DNA of 64,000 nt. Origin: UBA8752 sp036159995 (GTDB lineage: Bacteria > Bacteroidota > Bacteroidia > Flavobacteriales_D > Sanyastnellaceae). The position numbers and the translations under genes were made by a program. Below the pieces are notes generated by a model, which was not told the DNA's origin, ran no database searches, and saw only the letters and a list, made by a program, of their open reading frames with translations. This document shows, one piece after another, positions 50,796 to 60,025 of this stretch. The stretch's first letter is position 1. The number at the start of each line of letters is the position of its first letter. Where the stretch lies: NCBI GenBank assembly GCA_036159995.1, contig JAYYEI010000006.1, forward strand, positions 1-64,000. Reading direction: 5' to 3'.

Positions 50796-51922
50796 GTCGG
50801 CGATGAGGTGAAGGTTGACAGGGTGGCCAGACCGAGCAGTGCCCACCGCAATGGACCGAGCCCGAAGGCGCGGAGGGCGATGGAACCGGGGTGGTCGAGG
50901 TCCCTGACGAACGAGGACAAGGTAGCGGAGCGCACCGTCAATGCAAGGCCCGCGGCCACAAGCGGTATCCAACCCCCGATGTGGACAAGGCCCGCGGCTC
51001 CGGCCACCGCCATGGCGGCCACGAGCGGGTCCAGCAGGGCGTCGGTGGCGAGGGTCCACCTCACCCGGCGGCGATAGTGCGGGGCGGTGGTCAGGTGCCG
51101 CGTCTTGCGCCGAAAGGCGTCCCGAGAGGAGGAGGCGGGCTGCGTGGGGCAGGCGGCGTTGGCCCCCGAGGCCGCCACCGGCCAGCACGCGAGCCCTGCG
51201 CCCGCGGCGTCCTGAACGAAGAGGTCGTCATCGCCGCTGGCCAGGTCCAGGTGGTGGCCAAAGCCGCCAATGCGCATCCAGTCGGATTTCCGGTAGGTCA
51301 GGTTCCGGCCTACCCCCATGTAGGGCGCGCCCGCGGCGGCTAGGCTGCCGTATTGCCAGGCGACACGGAGGGCGTCGAACTGGGGCCAGGCCGGGCCGCC
51401 GTCGGGAAGGCTGAAGCCGAGCAGAATGTGGGGCGGGGCGTCGGGCCCGCCAAGGCGGGATGCCATGGAATGGGCCCAAGCTGGCCCGGGGAGACAGTCC
51501 GCGTCGGTCAGGACGAGCCGGTCGTGCCGTGCGGCGGCGATGCCCGCGCCCAGCGCCTCCTTTTTGCCGGGCCGTTCCTTGGCGTGGTGCACGACGGTTA
51601 GCTCGTCATCCTCTTGTTGGAGGCGGTCCTGAAGCCAGTCGGCGGTGCCGTCGGTGGAACCGTCGTCCACCACAATCCACTGCACGTCCCAACCGTCCGG
51701 AAAGCGCTGTCCACGCCACATCGGCCAGATGCGACGCAGGGCCTCGAGGTCATCGTGAACGCTCAGGATGAGGGAGGCCGACCGGTCGCCGGCCGGAGGC
51801 AGGGTGCCCTCCGGTCGAGGCCGACGGCGCCAGGCCGAAAGCAGCCTCAAGTCCCACCCCATCCGGAGAAGGGCGGGAAGGCTGGCGGTCAGGGCGGGAA
51901 TCCAGTCCGGGGAGGTCGTCAC
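50762..51922 (-). CDS. Family 2 glycosyltransferase, membrane-anchored
   Basis: A 386-residue GT2 enzyme. LILSVHDDLEALRRIWP, VDDGSTDGTADWLQDRL (DxD-like nucleotide-sugar site), RPGKKEALGAGIAAARHDRLVLTDADCLPGPAW, and a later acceptor/base block SGDDDLFVQ are clear; C-terminal hydrophobic helices (WTLATDALLDPLVAAMAVAGAAGLV, IGGWIPLVAAGLAL) anchor it in the inner membrane. Start is a GTG overlapping the lipoprotein stop (GTGA). Its 3' end overlaps the sigma-factor gene by 34 bases. Acceptor unknown. Confidence 0.88.
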   Translation of the reverse strand: MTTSPDWIPALTASLPALLRMGWDLRLLSAWRRRPRPEGTLPPAGDRSASLILSVHDDLEALRRIWPMWRGQRFPDGWDVQWIVVDDGSTDGTADWLQDRLQQEDDELTVVHHAKERPGKKEALGAGIAAARHDRLVLTDADCLPGPAWAHSMASRLGGPDAPPHILLGFSLPDGGPAWPQFDALRVAWQYGSLAAAGAPYMGVGRNLTYRKSDWMRIGGFGHHLDLASGDDDLFVQDAAGAGLACWPVAASGANAACPTQPASSSRDAFRRKTRHLTTAPHYRRRVRWTLATDALLDPLVAAMAVAGAAGLVHIGGWIPLVAAGLALTVRSATLSSFVRDLDHPGSIALRAFGLGPLRWALLGLATLSTFTSSPTWTQRAPTNRS

Positions 51923-52299
51923 TGTGGGTAAACGTACTCCAGCGGGGCGTTCCAGCCACCGAGGAGGAGCACCATGCGGCCTTGGGATGGGTCGCGGAAC
52001 GGCCGAAGGTCGAACGCCTTGTCCTGCGTGATCAGGGCCCTTCCGGGATCGCCGTTGCCCTGGTGCTCTACGGTGAGCGGTTGCTGCCTGGGCAGGGATT
52101 TGGTCGCCGCTCCCCCGGACACCAGCCGAAAGCTGTGGTCGCGGAAGCCTCCGCCGTATTGGACCGTGACCCGAAGGGAATCGCCGTCGACCGACGCGGT
52201 CTGGATGGAAAACGGGCTGTCCCACGACGCGGAAACAGCATCACGTGAACCGGAACAAGCCGCGAGGACCAGGAGCGGAAGCAGGGAAAGAAGGCGCAT
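51919..52299 (-). CDS. Small lipoprotein, unknown function
   Basis: A 126-residue lipoprotein with lipobox VLAAC (Cys15). The mature 110 residues are beta-rich (WDSPFSIQTASVDGDSLRVTVQYGGGFRDHSFRLVSGG) and end AFDLRPFRDPSQGRMVLLLGG..., resembling small Bacteroidota lipoproteins with an immunoglobulin-like sandwich. No family named. Sits between the T9SS protease (8 bases upstream) and the glycosyltransferase (GTGA overlap), so in one operon. Confidence 0.75.
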   Translation of the reverse strand: MRLLSLLPLLVLAACSGSRDAVSASWDSPFSIQTASVDGDSLRVTVQYGGGFRDHSFRLVSGGAATKSLPRQQPLTVEHQGNGDPGRALITQDKAFDLRPFRDPSQGRMVLLLGGWNAPLEYVYPQ

Positions 52300-52307
52300 G
52301 ATGGATC

Positions 52308-54572
52308 TCAACGCAGGAGCACCCGTTCCACGTGCACTCCGGCTGCGGTTTCCACCCGAAGGAGGGTCCAACCCCGTGGCCAAGTGGAAGTGTCGACGCG
52401 GCCATCCGCCCCCAAGGTCAATGGAGCCGAAATCGTCCGACCGAGAAGGTCCACGGGCGTCACTCGGGATCCGGTGGGCACGCCATCCAGGATGAGGCTG
52501 CCGGTGGCCGGATTCGGGCTCACGGTCAACGCGGCTCCCGACAGGTCTTCGACAGACATTTCCTGGGTGCAGAATTGCTCCAGATCGGAGTCCGTGAACT
52601 CGCCGCCGGTGTAGATGACGTCGCCCTGCGGATCGTAGACGGTGAAGCTGCCTTCGCCGTAGTCGCAGCACATGCCGTCGCCGTAGCTGTCGTCGACCTG
52701 GAGGATGTAGCACCCTTCCTCGAGGCAAAGCGGGATGGTGATGACGGTGCCGTCGAGGTCGTCCTCATAGGGCCCGCCGGAGTAGACGACGTTGCCCAGG
52801 CGTCGGATTTCCCAGGTCGTTTCGCTGCCGTAGTCGTCGAGAACGAGCTCGAAGGTGAAGTTGAACGTGTCCTCCACGAAAGCGGTGAACTCTACCACGG
52901 CCGCGTCATTGAAGCCGTTCTCGTCTTGTGTCTCATTGATGGACAGCACGACGACCTCCACTTCCGTGTTGCCATCCTCGGCTTCGATGGGGGGCAGGGC
53001 GACGGTGGTGTTCTCGTACTGCGCCAGATTGCCGGTCCAGTTCACGGTCTGTTGTGGCCCTCCGTTGACGGTGTAGCCGATCGTGGCCGATGTGATGGGG
53101 TCCGTTCCGAAGTTGCTCAGCGCCAGCTCAATGACGACTTCTCCACCCCCGCAGAGCACACCGTCTGGTGCCTCGGCAATGCCGAGGCCCAGGTCGAGGG
53201 CGAAAGAGGTCACGCACCCTTCGCTGGGGTAGCCGTCGAGCACCTCAACCCCCAGACCAAGAGGGTCCAGATGTTCCGTGATGCCATTGTTGAAGCTCAC
53301 GCCCATCCGGCCGTAGAAGTCATACAGGCCGTTGTTTTGGGTGCCGCTGCAGGCGGCGGCTCCTCCAAAGAGCTGGCCGATGACGCGGTGGTTGTGGTCA
53401 AACAGGGGGGCGCCAGAAGAGCCTGGCTCCGTCACGCCGTCCTCCCAGGCGTCGATCCACCAGACGGCGGCACCGCTGGCATTGTCGTGGTCCGGCGCGT
53501 CCTCATCGAAGCAGATTTTCTTCAAGTCGCCACTGGGGTGGTGGATGGAGGTGGCATTCTGCACGGTCTCGTCGTCGGTGCCATCCCAGCCTGCGTAGAA
53601 CACATCGTAGCTGGCCGGCGGGGTCTCGTCGAGGAGCAGGAGGCCGAAGTCCGAGGCGCCGCTGCTGACGAGGAGTTCCGCGCCACTGACGGTCTGGTTC
53701 GTCGGTCCCGTGTTGCCGGTGCAGCCCTCCGTCTCGTGGTTGAACACGAAGACCCAGTTGCCCACGTTGCCCAGGCAGTGGTTGGCCGTGAGGAAGAGCG
53801 GAGTGCCGTCCTGGGCGGTGTTGTTGACCATGGCCCCGGAGCAGATGGCAAACGCACCCTGCAGGATGAGGGCCACGGAGCGCTTCTCGCATTGCCAGGT
53901 GGCGCCTTCCGGACAGTTCACATTGATGTTGCAATCGCCGCTGTTGCCATACGGGCCGCGCTGCTCACCGAGCGCTTCGGCCACGAGGGCCGCCTTGCCG
54001 GCGATGTCCCGATAGGCGTGCACGACTTGGTCGATGTGAAGGGCCACGGCGTCCTCCTTGCCTGCCGTCACGTGGATCTCGACCACCACGGCATCCCCAG
54101 CCACGAGGCCTGTGGCAAGGCCGCCCCACTCCTTCATGTTCCGGTGGTCGAATCCGCCGATGTACTCGATGCGGTCCGCGCTCCAGATGAACAGGCTCGC
54201 TCCCTTGGGCAGGTCGAATTCCGAGAACCGCAAGCTCATCGCCAGGGCCCCCGGCGCTTGGATTTGCGTGCGCCAGACTCGGGTGTCTTCGATGTCGAGC
54301 CACACGCCGTCGGTGAGGCCGAGGTCCACCTCGAATTCCTGTCCGAACCGCCAGGGAGCGCTCTTCACCAGGTCCGTCACGGCATCGCCCGCACGGAGGG
54401 CCTCCAGATCGATGCCCGGCATGCGGTGCACCGGCCACGCCGGGTTGTCCATGTTGGTTCCGGGGGTGTTCCAGAAGGGCGCACCGCCGCCATGCGGCAC
54501 TTGGGCGAGGAGGGTGGGCGGGAGCAGGAAAAGGGCCATCAGGCCCGAGGCGCAAAGGCTTCGCAGGGTCAT
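52308..54572 (-). CDS. T9SS-exported trypsin-like serine protease
   Basis: A 754-residue secreted protease. Signal peptide MTLRSLCASGLMALFLLPPTLLA-Q. A beta-rich prodomain-like region (40-200) precedes a chymotrypsin-fold domain like lysyl endopeptidase (S1E): His265 in TANHC, Asp308 in ASDFGLLLL, Ser386 in EPGSSGAPLF, with many cysteines. Then come an Ig-like CARDB-type domain (about 460-560), a further beta domain (DSYGDGMCCDYGEGSF) and a type A T9SS sorting domain from about residue 672 (LTVSPNPATGSLILDG). ATG 54572 begins the signal peptide. Cleavage specificity is not proven. Confidence 0.92.
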   Translation of the reverse strand: MTLRSLCASGLMALFLLPPTLLAQVPHGGGAPFWNTPGTNMDNPAWPVHRMPGIDLEALRAGDAVTDLVKSAPWRFGQEFEVDLGLTDGVWLDIEDTRVWRTQIQAPGALAMSLRFSEFDLPKGASLFIWSADRIEYIGGFDHRNMKEWGGLATGLVAGDAVVVEIHVTAGKEDAVALHIDQVVHAYRDIAGKAALVAEALGEQRGPYGNSGDCNINVNCPEGATWQCEKRSVALILQGAFAICSGAMVNNTAQDGTPLFLTANHCLGNVGNWVFVFNHETEGCTGNTGPTNQTVSGAELLVSSGASDFGLLLLDETPPASYDVFYAGWDGTDDETVQNATSIHHPSGDLKKICFDEDAPDHDNASGAAVWWIDAWEDGVTEPGSSGAPLFDHNHRVIGQLFGGAAACSGTQNNGLYDFYGRMGVSFNNGITEHLDPLGLGVEVLDGYPSEGCVTSFALDLGLGIAEAPDGVLCGGGEVVIELALSNFGTDPITSATIGYTVNGGPQQTVNWTGNLAQYENTTVALPPIEAEDGNTEVEVVVLSINETQDENGFNDAAVVEFTAFVEDTFNFTFELVLDDYGSETTWEIRRLGNVVYSGGPYEDDLDGTVITIPLCLEEGCYILQVDDSYGDGMCCDYGEGSFTVYDPQGDVIYTGGEFTDSDLEQFCTQEMSVEDLSGAALTVSPNPATGSLILDGVPTGSRVTPVDLLGRTISAPLTLGADGRVDTSTWPRGWTLLRVETAAGVHVERVLLR

Positions 54573-54651
54573 GGGGTTCGGGTTCAATGCAGGCAGGAGA
54601 AGGACGCAGAACGGGCCTTCCGGGTTGCAAGGTGGGGCACAAAGACCGAGT

Positions 54652-56694
<2,043 letters not shown>

Positions 56695-56714
56695 CGCGGG
56701 AAGTCAGGCACAAA

Positions 56715-56737
56715 AAAAGGGGGCAGCGCCCCCTTTT
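56715..56737 (-). terminator. Intrinsic terminator of rpsF-rpsR-rplI
   Basis: AAAAGGGGGC pairs with GCCCCCTTTT around an AGC loop; on the minus strand it is followed by a U-run (TTTTTTTGTG in DNA). It lies 32 bases after the rplI stop and before uvrB. Confidence 0.92.
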
Positions 56738-56768
56738 GTTTCGTCTCCTCACGGCTGGGAGGGAAATC

Positions 56769-57215
56769 TTATTCAGCGACCACCTCGAAGGCAATCTCCG
56801 CAACGACCTCTTTGTGAAGCTTCACCTTGGCGGTGTAGCTGCCGAGGTCACGGATGGAGTCCGTGCCCAGGTCGATGTTCTTCCGATCCACCTCGTAGCC
56901 GGCTGCGGCGAGGGCCTCAGCCACCTGGATGTTGTTGACGGAACCGAAAATCTTTCCACTCTCGCCGGCCTTGGCGCCGATTTTGACGGACACACCGGCC
57001 ATCTTCTCGGCCACGACCTTGGCGTCTTCCAGGGCCTTGAGGGCCTTGTGGGACTGCTGGCGGATGGTCTCGGCGACCACCTTGCGCGCACTGTCCGTGG
57101 CGGCGATGGCAAAGCCTTGGGGAATCAGGTAGTTCCGGGCGTAACCGGTCTTGACGGTCACGATGTCGTTCTTGGCGCCCAGGCGCTCGACGTCCTGCTT
57201 GAGAATCACGTCCAT
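56769..57215 (-). CDS. rplI: 50S ribosomal protein L9
   Basis: A 148-residue L9: N-terminal MDVILKQDVERLGAKNDIVTVKTGYARNYLIP rRNA-binding domain, long connecting helix, and C-terminal domain ending KVKLHKEVVAEIAFEVV. Last gene of rpsF-rpsR-rplI; intergenic gap 20 bases; followed by an intrinsic terminator. Confidence 0.98.
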   Translation of the reverse strand: MDVILKQDVERLGAKNDIVTVKTGYARNYLIPQGFAIAATDSARKVVAETIRQQSHKALKALEDAKVVAEKMAGVSVKIGAKAGESGKIFGSVNNIQVAEALAAAGYEVDRKNIDLGTDSIRDLGSYTAKVKLHKEVVAEIAFEVVAE

Positions 57216-57235
57216 GTCTCAGGGTCTTGGGCCGA

Positions 57236-57502
57236 TCAGCGGAGCTGGTCAGCGAGATAGGGGAGCAAAGCGAGGTGGCGGGCCTTCTTGATGGCCTTGC
57301 CGACGCGGCGCTGGTACTTGAGGCTCGTTCCGGTGAGGCGGCGCGGCAGGATTTTGCCCTGCTCATTCACCAGCATCAGGAGGAAGTCCGGATCTTTGTA
57401 GTCGATGTACTTGAAGCCCTTCTCACGGAAGCGGCAGTACCGCTCGCTCTTCGTGTCGATGGCGATCGGATTCAGGTAACGCACGTTCTTGTTGTCGGCC
57501 AT
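57236..57502 (-). CDS. rpsR: 30S ribosomal protein S18
   Basis: An 88-residue S18: YCRFREKGFKYIDYKDPDFLL, then GKILPRRLTGTSLKYQRRVGKAIKKARHLALLPY. Single cysteine only, so the zinc-type four-Cys form is absent. Middle gene of the ribosomal operon. Confidence 0.98.
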   Translation of the reverse strand: MADNKNVRYLNPIAIDTKSERYCRFREKGFKYIDYKDPDFLLMLVNEQGKILPRRLTGTSLKYQRRVGKAIKKARHLALLPYLADQLR

Positions 57503-57522
57503 GTCAGTGGACTTTGGGGCGG

Positions 57523-57903
57523 TCAGGCTTGGGCTTCCGCGTTGGACTGCTGCGGCTTCTCGCGGCGGTCGGACTCGCGGTCACGGCGGCTCTCGGCGTA
57601 CTCGATGTGGTTCTTGTCCATCCGGGTCGTCAGGAACCGGATGATGCGCTCGTCGCGGCGGAACTCCGTCTCGAATGGCAGGATGGTGTCGGGCTCAGCA
57701 TCGAACTCCACGAGGTAGTAGAAGCCCGTGGACTTCTTCTGGATCGGGTAGGCAAGCTTCCGCATGCCCCAATTCTCCTCATGGGTGATGTTGGCTCCTT
57801 TGTCTTTCAGGAGGTCCTTGAACTTCTTGACCACCTCCTTCGTCTGCTCGTCAGAGAGGACGGGGGTGATGATGAAGACCGTTTCGTATCGATTCCGGAA
57901 CAT
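57523..57903 (-). CDS. rpsF: 30S ribosomal protein S6
   Basis: A 126-residue S6: YETVFIITPVLSDEQTKEVVKKFKDLL, LAYPIQKKSTGFYYLVEFDA and FLTTRMDK are family blocks; a charged disordered tail (about 105-126) follows. First gene of the operon. Leader of 22 bases after a TAGATTTG box, including TTTGCGCAAA at 57908-57917, a perfect dyad. Confidence 0.98.
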   Translation of the reverse strand: MFRNRYETVFIITPVLSDEQTKEVVKKFKDLLKDKGANITHEENWGMRKLAYPIQKKSTGFYYLVEFDAEPDTILPFETEFRRDERIIRFLTTRMDKNHIEYAESRRDRESDRREKPQQSNAEAQA

Positions 57904-57925
57904 ATGCTTTGCGCAAAAGGGGGCG

Positions 57926-57933
57926 CAAATCTA
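57926..57933 (-). promoter_or_regulatory. Promoter -7 box of the rpsF operon
   Basis: Minus-strand TAGATTTG followed by CGCCCCC; a TTG lies 20 bases upstream. Best match to the full TTG-N17-20-TAnnTTTG Bacteroidota promoter in the window. Confidence 0.65.
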
Positions 57934-58051
57934 CGCCAAATGAGGTGGGTGCGCAAGGGTCATGCCCCGGATTCTCCCACATCGGCCTGACGGCGGCAAA
58001 ATGTGGGCGTGCTGTGCAAAATTGAATCCCCCGGAATTCACGGGCAAGCCG

Positions 58052-58059
58052 CACCTTTG
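58052..58059 (+). promoter_or_regulatory. Candidate promoter box of dnaX
   Basis: CACCTTTG (one mismatch to TAnnTTTG) followed by ACCTG and the ATG at 58065; near-leaderless layout. Confidence 0.4.
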
Positions 58060-58064
58060 ACCTG

Positions 58065-59150
58065 ATGTCCGAAGGGAACCATTTCCTCGTCTCCGCACGC
58101 AAGTACCGCCCCACCACATGGGAGACGGTGGTGGGCCAGCAGTCCATCACCGACACCTTGCGGCACAGCATCGAGTCCGGACAGATCGCGCAGGCCTACC
58201 TCTTCTGTGGGCCCCGGGGCGTCGGCAAGACGACCTGCGCACGGATTTTCGCCAACGCCATCAACGGGTTCACCACCGAGCAGGCCGAGCGGAGCTTCAA
58301 TGTCTTCGAACTCGACGCCGCCTCCAACAATGGGGTGGAGCACATCCGGAGCATCATCGACCAGGTGCGCATCCCTCCGCAGGACGGACAATACAAGGTG
58401 TACGTCATTGATGAGGTGCACATGTTGTCCAAGGATGCCTTCAACGCGTTCCTGAAGACGCTGGAGGAGCCGCCGAAGCACGCCGTGTTCATCCTGGCCA
58501 CGACGGAGAAGCACAAAATCCTGCCGACCATCCTGTCGCGTTGCCAGATCTATGACTTCCGCCGCATCACGACCCGGGACATCGCCGACCACCTCGCCTT
58601 CGTGGCGGGCAAGGAGGGCGTGACCGCCGAGGCGGAGGCGCTGAATGTGATCGCCCAGCGCGCCGATGGGGCCATGCGGGACGCCTTGAGCATCTTCGAC
58701 CAAATGGTGGCCTCGAGTGCCGAGGGTGTGACCTACGCCGCGGTCACCCGGCACCTCAATGTGCTGGGCCATGACGTCTACTTCAATGTGGTGGACGCGG
58801 CCTTGGATGGTCGCATCGGCGACATGCTCCTTCAGCTGGAGGAAGTCGTGGCCGCTGGGTTTGACGCCCACCACTTTGTGACGGGCCTCGGGCAGCACCT
58901 CCGCAACCTCCTCGTCTGCAAGGACGAGGCGACCCTCTCCCTGATGGAGGCGGGGGCCACCGTGGCCGATCGGTTCGGGGAGCAGGCCCGCCGCTGTGGG
59001 CTTCATTTCCTCGTGGGGGCCATCGGGCATGCCAACGAGGCGGACCAGCAATACCGACTCTCGCGCCATCCACGGTTGCTGGTCGAACTGATGCTCATGC
59101 GCATCGGCTCCCTCGAAGCGGTCACCGCGGAGGGGGCAAAAAAAAAATGA
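58065..59150 (+). CDS. dnaX: DNA polymerase III clamp-loader subunit DnaX, gamma-like frame
   Basis: The ATPase part of DnaX, 361 residues. Walker A GPRGVGKTT (49-57), DEVH (116-119), FLKTLEEPPKHAVFILATTEKHKI and SRCQIYDFRRIT with the SRC sensor 1, and domain III to LVELMLMRIGSLEAV. The usual four-Cys zinc module after the Walker A helix is replaced by a short NGFTTEQAERSF stretch, as I recall for flavobacterial DnaX. The frame ends AKKK then TGA at a ten-A run; the tau C-terminus continues in the +1 frame. Confidence 0.93.
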   Translation: MSEGNHFLVSARKYRPTTWETVVGQQSITDTLRHSIESGQIAQAYLFCGPRGVGKTTCARIFANAINGFTTEQAERSFNVFELDAASNNGVEHIRSIIDQVRIPPQDGQYKVYVIDEVHMLSKDAFNAFLKTLEEPPKHAVFILATTEKHKILPTILSRCQIYDFRRITTRDIADHLAFVAGKEGVTAEAEALNVIAQRADGAMRDALSIFDQMVASSAEGVTYAAVTRHLNVLGHDVYFNVVDAALDGRIGDMLLQLEEVVAAGFDAHHFVTGLGQHLRNLLVCKDEATLSLMEAGATVADRFGEQARRCGLHFLVGAIGHANEADQQYRLSRHPRLLVELMLMRIGSLEAVTAEGAKKK

Positions 59151-59173
59151 GCTGATTCCCATCACGGGATGGG
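59138..59173 (+). promoter_or_regulatory. Probable dnaX slippage/frameshift site with downstream hairpin
   Basis: Ten A bases (59138-59147) code GCA AAA AAA AAA and run into TGA (59148-59150). Ten bases later CCCATC pairs with GATGGG around an ACGG loop (59158-59173; a further U-G pair is possible). Dropping one A, adding two, or shifting +1/-2 restores the tau frame; adding one A gives an early stop after Met-Ser. An assembly indel in the homopolymer is the alternative. Confidence 0.6.
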
Positions 59174-59976
59174 GTGTGGATGTCGGTCTCCGCGAGGCCG
59201 TGTCTGTCCGCTCTGCGACCGAGCCCGCCACGGTGATGGCCGAGCCTTCCCCGGTCGGGGTACAACCTGTCACGGTCGTGGAACCTGTGCCTGTAGCCAA
59301 CCCAAAGCCCGAGCCCGAACCCGTGCAGGTCGCCGAGCCAAGCGTGGAGCCGGCGGAGCCGGTTGTTGAGCCCGCTCCGGAACCGGCGCCTGAGCCGGAG
59401 CCAGCGCCCGTTCCGGAGCAGGCAGACGCGTCGAAAGCACTGGAGGCTCCAGCGGAATTGGATGCCGATCTCGCCATTGTCCTGGGCAAGCCGAAGAAGA
59501 CAGTCAAGCCCACAGGCAACCTGTCGGCCCTCGGAGGCAAGAGTGTGCTGTTTGCCATGGAGGATGAGACGGCGGATTCGGCAACAGAGCTGTCCGACAC
59601 CACGGCCCTGCAGGGGGAGTATGATGCCGCGAAGGTCAAACGGGCATGGAAGGTCCTGGTCGAGGACCTGCGCAAGAAGAACAAGGTGGGCCTGGCCGCC
59701 ACACTCGCCAATGGCGACTTCCAATTCGTGGACCCGACCATTCGCTTCACCGTGGCCAATGAGGTTCAGTTCGAGGAGCTGAAAGAGTGTTCCACGGAAC
59801 TGCTGCACTTCGTGCGGACCCAGGTGGGCAACGGGTCGATCGCCTTGGAGGTAGAGATCTCCGAAGTGGAGGCGCCTGCAGAATTCATGACGCCCAAGGA
59901 CCGGTATGTGAAGTGGGCGTCTGAGCACCCCTCCCTCGAGGTCATCCGGAAGCGATTGGACCTCGACATCGGTTGA
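59149..59976 (+). CDS. dnaX: DnaX tau C-terminal extension (reached by frameshift)
   Basis: An open frame, +1 relative to the gamma frame, continuing from the A-run (GAG CTG ATT CCC ...) for 275 codons. It reads ELIPITGWGV, then a Pro/Glu-rich linker from about 59215 to 59435 (repeats of PEPEP type), then a folded C-terminal domain (VKRAWKVLVEDLRKKNKVGL through DRYVKWASEHPSLEVIRKRLDLDIG) as in the tau portion that binds polymerase alpha. It has no good start of its own (only a GTG at 59176), which argues for fusion to the ATPase part. Confidence 0.85.
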   Translation, partial: ELIPITGWGVDVGLREAVSVRSATEPATVMAEPSPVGVQPVTVVEPVPVANPKPEPEPVQVAEPSVEPAEPVVEPAPEPAPEPEPAPVPEQADASKALEAPAELDADLAIVLGKPKKTVKPTGNLSALGGKSVLFAMEDETADSATELSDTTALQGEYDAAKVKRAWKVLVEDLRKKNKVGLAATLANGDFQFVDPTIRFTVANEVQFEELKECSTELLHFVRTQVGNGSIALEVEISEVEAPAEFMTPKDRYVKWASEHPSLEVIRKRLDLDIG

Positions 59977-60006
59977 GGAAACCTCCGGGGCCTCGGGGTG
60001 TTTCCT
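59976..60006 (+). terminator. Probable terminator of dnaX
   Basis: AGGAAAC pairs with GTTTCCT, enclosing a G+C-rich inner arm (CCG/CGG), starting at the last base of the tau stop codon and followed by TTGTTC. Confidence 0.5.
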
Positions 60007-60025
60007 TTGTTCAGTACAGCACGCC

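Noticed and set aside
59149..59976. Independent gene in place of a tau extension
   Set aside because: There is no credible start codon or promoter; the frame is open right up to the A-run and its content matches a tau C-terminus.
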